Positions 5,951 to 7,635 of a stretch of DNA of 7,635 nucleotides are shown here, one piece after another. Origin of the DNA: Candidatus Woesearchaeota archaeon (lineage in GTDB: Archaea; Nanobdellota; Nanobdellia; Woesearchaeales; WJKL01); assembly GCA_014729145.1 (NCBI GenBank), contig WJKL01000013.1:1-7635 (forward strand), read 5' to 3'. Each line of letters starts with the position of its first letter. The stretch's first letter is position 1. The notes below the pieces were generated by a model, which saw nothing but the letters and a program-made list of their open reading frames with translations, had not been told where the DNA came from and searched no databases. Made by a program: the position numbers and the translations under genes.

Positions 5951-7095
5951 AAAACCCAAAAAAATTTTGGATTGCAGTTGCAACTTTAGTAGGAACTATA
6001 ATTGGAGCAGGAATTTTAGGACTGCCTTATGTAATTGCACAGGCTGGATTTTGGACAGGAGTTCTGGATATAATCCTGCTTGGAAGTATAGTACTGCTGC
6101 TTTATCTTTATCTCGGAGAAGTTGTTTTAAGAACAAAAGGACTCCACCAATTGCCTGGCTATGCTGAAAAATATCTTGGAAAGCTCGGAAAAAAACTTAT
6201 GGTCTTTGCCATGTTCTTCGGAAACTATGGGGCTTTAATCGCTTATATTATAGGGGTTGGCTCTGCAACTGCTGCAATATTTGGAGGTTTTTCAATGTTT
6301 GGATTATCTCCTTCATTATTTTATTCACTGATCTTCTTTATAGTTGTCGCTTTTATCATCTTAGTTGGATTAAAAGCAGTAGGAAATTCTGAATTATTAA
6401 TGCTTCCTCTGATTATTGGAATTGTCTTGTTTATAGCTGCAGCCTCTTTTGGAAAGATAGATATTATAAATCTAACCTCGTTTAATATCTTTAAAATATT
6501 GATCCCTTACGGAGTTATATTATTCGCTTTTCTGGGAGCATCATCCATTCCTGTTTTAAGGGAACAACTGGTTAACAATGAAAAACAAATAAAGAAAGCA
6601 ATATTTATCGGAGTTCTTATCCCTATAATATCTTATCTAATCTTTGCAGTTGCAGTTGTCGGAGTAACTGGGAGCTCAACCACAGAGGTTGCCACTATTG
6701 GGCTTGGAGAGTCAATAGGAATGTATATGATACTTATAGGAAATTTCCTTGCAATAATCACAATGACTACATCATTCCTAACTTTAGGACTTGCATTAAA
6801 AGAATCCTATAATTATGACTATAAACTTAATCAAAATATTGCATGGGCATTAACTTGCTTTCCTCCTTTAATAATTGCATTATCCGGCTTTACAACTTTT
6901 GTAAAGATTATCGGATTGTCAGGTGTGATTGCCGGAGGCCTTGAAGGAGTTTTAATAACCTTAATGGCATTAAAAGCCAAGAAAAAAGGCAGCAGAAAAC
7001 CAGAATACAAAGTTCCGATCAACTGGATGGTCACTGCAGGATTGATCGCTGTATTTGTATTCGGGGCTGGCTATTATCTTTGGAGCTTGGTCTAG
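5947..7095 (+). CDS. Amino-acid permease, AAAP / Trp-Tyr permease type
   Basis: A 382-residue transporter of about eleven membrane helices with the LeuT-type (APC superfamily) fold. The first helix carries the unwound substrate-site motif GTIIGAGILGLP (16-27), typical of the Trp/Tyr and amino-acid/auxin permease families. The sixth-helix region reads PYGVILFAFLGASSIPVLRE (187-206), close to archaeal members of that group. Such proteins import amino acids by Na+ or H+ symport; the substrate is not determined here. It overlaps the exchanger stop by ATGA, and a GGGAG-type site lies about 13 bases before the start. Joint expression with two cation exchangers suggests a shared Na+ or H+ economy, but this is inference. 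A short cytoplasmic basic loop (KAKKKGSRKP) precedes the last helix. T-rich DNA follows the stop. Confidence 0.92.
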   Translation: MKNPKKFWIAVATLVGTIIGAGILGLPYVIAQAGFWTGVLDIILLGSIVLLLYLYLGEVVLRTKGLHQLPGYAEKYLGKLGKKLMVFAMFFGNYGALIAYIIGVGSATAAIFGGFSMFGLSPSLFYSLIFFIVVAFIILVGLKAVGNSELLMLPLIIGIVLFIAAASFGKIDIINLTSFNIFKILIPYGVILFAFLGASSIPVLREQLVNNEKQIKKAIFIGVLIPIISYLIFAVAVVGVTGSSTTEVATIGLGESIGMYMILIGNFLAIITMTTSFLTLGLALKESYNYDYKLNQNIAWALTCFPPLIIALSGFTTFVKIIGLSGVIAGGLEGVLITLMALKAKKKGSRKPEYKVPINWMVTAGLIAVFVFGAGYYLWSLV

Positions 7096-7098
7096 ACA

Positions 7099-7145
7099 TA
7101 TTTTAATAATTCTATTTAGATTTATTTTAATAATTTTAATTTTTA
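7099..7145 (+). terminator. T-rich terminator region after the permease
   Basis: Immediately after the permease stop the + strand becomes almost pure A/T with several runs of four or five T, as expected for archaeal U-tract termination. It contains a 13-base direct repeat TATTTTAATAATT at 7099-7111 and 7123-7135. It likely ends the exchanger-permease transcript before elp3, which has its own promoter. Confidence 0.5.
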
Positions 7146-7151
7146 ATCAAA

Positions 7152-7256
7152 ATATTGGGTGTGTCCCAAGAGTGCGTCTGTGCCTTGAAATGCTGCAGAT
7201 TTACACAGCAAATCAAGGCATGGCCAGACGCACTCTTGGAACACATCCCAAAATAT
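7152..7256. repeat. Long near-perfect inverted repeat (possible MITE or structured RNA)
   Basis: About 105 bases fold into one long hairpin. From outside in: GGG (7157-7159) pairs with CCC (7247-7249); TGTGT (7160-7164) with ACACA (7241-7245); after a single C-A mismatch, an uninterrupted 15-bp stem CCAAGAGTGCGTCTG (7166-7180) with 7225-7239; then TGCCTTGA (7181-7188) with TCAAGGCA (7213-7220) across a four-base bulge TGGC; then TGCTG (7191-7195) with CAGCA (7206-7210) around a ten-base loop. About 40 base pairs in all. The stem is roughly 60% GC in an otherwise AT-rich gap and codes for nothing convincing. The outer edge has TA steps on both sides (7153-7154 and 7254-7257), which would fit a Tc1/IS630-like miniature element, but no transposase is present. 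The sequence is unrelated to the hairpin at 3945-3995. Confidence 0.7.
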
Positions 7257-7286
7257 ACGCTATCTTTTAAGTCATTCCTACAAACC

Positions 7287-7294
7287 TTTATATA
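7287..7294 (+). promoter_or_regulatory. TATA box of elp3
   Basis: TTTATATA with a BRE-like CAAACC directly upstream (7281-7286). The centre is about 26 bases before the ATG at 7317 and no ribosome site is visible, so the elp3 mRNA is probably leaderless. Confidence 0.65.
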
Positions 7295-7316
7295 CAACAT
7301 TTTTCATCTTTCTGTT

Positions 7317-7635
7317 ATGTCAAAACAAGAGATGTATAAAGAATTAATAGAAAAGATAATAGAACAGCATCCAAACAACAGACAGTTGAACAGATTAAAG
7401 CATGAACTCTGCAAGAAATATAAAGTAAAAAAACACCCCACAAATATTCAGATTCTGCTGCATGCAGATCCAAAGCAGGCAAAAAAACTAAAGCTAATCA
7501 CAAAACCAACCAGAACTATCTCCGGCGTTGCTGTTATAGCAGTCATGTCTTATCCTTTTTCCTGTCCTCACGGAAAATGTATTATGTGTCCAGGAGGGCC
7601 TGCATCAATATACGGAGATATCCCTCAATCATACA
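7317..7635 (+). CDS. elp3: Elp3 tRNA uridine-34 modification enzyme (3' partial)
   Basis: The first 106 codons of Elp3, running off the window end. Elp3 uses a radical-SAM domain and a GNAT acetyltransferase domain to start the carboxymethyl-type modification of wobble uridine 34 in tRNA; archaea have it as a stand-alone protein. The N-terminal helical region (about 1-60) is the tRNA-binding part. It is followed by TRTISGVAVIAVMS (65-78), a family signature, and the iron-sulfur motif CPHGKCIMCPGGP with Cys83, Cys88 and Cys91 in the CxxxxCxxC spacing seen in archaeal Elp3, then DIPQSY (101-106). The rest of the radical-SAM core and the whole acetyltransferase domain lie outside the window. The start is the first ATG in frame and fits the TATA box at 7287-7294. 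The large inverted repeat lies just upstream. Confidence 0.95.
   Translation, partial: MSKQEMYKELIEKIIEQHPNNRQLNRLKHELCKKYKVKKHPTNIQILLHADPKQAKKLKLITKPTRTISGVAVIAVMSYPFSCPHGKCIMCPGGPASIYGDIPQSY

Noticed and set aside
7055..7270. 71-codon ORF spanning the permease end and the inverted repeat
   Set aside because: It begins inside the permease in another frame and most of it is the palindrome and T-rich DNA; no protein features.

Overview
The window looks like a piece of an AT-rich archaeal chromosome, most likely from a DPANN lineage of the Woesearchaeota/Pacearchaeota kind. Three things point that way. Several genes have a TATA-like box about 25 bases upstream of the start codon and almost no leader (typical of archaeal leaderless mRNAs). 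The Elp3, MinD-type ATPase and SpoIIM-family proteins are of archaeal type. The secreted proteins carry the short 'TGHF/TGxA' motifs that I recall from this group. The lineage is inferred from sequence style and not from a database match. Arginine is almost always AGA and ATA is common.

Left part (1-2480, + strand): a tight cluster of four genes. They are a membrane protein cut off by the window start, a membrane-anchored secreted protein, a MinD/ParA-type ATPase with a basic C-terminal helix, and a small membrane-anchored secreted protein that starts one base after the MinD stop. The three non-ATPase proteins share an odd TG-containing motif next to their membrane segments. Together they look like one cell-envelope unit with a MinD-type positioning ATPase. 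Its function is not known to me.

Middle (2490-3778): a SpoIIM-family (DUF95) multispanning membrane protein on the - strand and a winged-helix (ArsR-like) regulator on the + strand are transcribed divergently from a short AT-rich intergenic region with a TATA box for each. The regulator probably controls itself and perhaps the SpoIIM gene.

Right part (3779-7095, + strand): a leader of about 250 bases holding a strong 51-nt hairpin, then three genes joined by ATGA overlaps. These are two tandem cation/Ca2+ exchangers of the CaCA family and an amino-acid permease of the aromatic/AAAP type. The second exchanger has a textbook ion site. The first has glycine and lysine at two ion-site positions, which suggests altered selectivity, a regulatory role, or pairing with the second.

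End (7096-7635): a T-rich probable terminator, a large near-perfect inverted repeat of about 105 bases that may be a MITE-like element or structured RNA, and then the leaderless start of elp3, the tRNA wobble-uridine radical-SAM/acetyltransferase enzyme, cut off by the window end.

The best candidates for something new are the lysine-bearing partner exchanger, the hairpin leader in front of it, the large inverted repeat, and the MinD/envelope cluster. No CRISPR array, tRNA, rRNA or intact transposase was seen.
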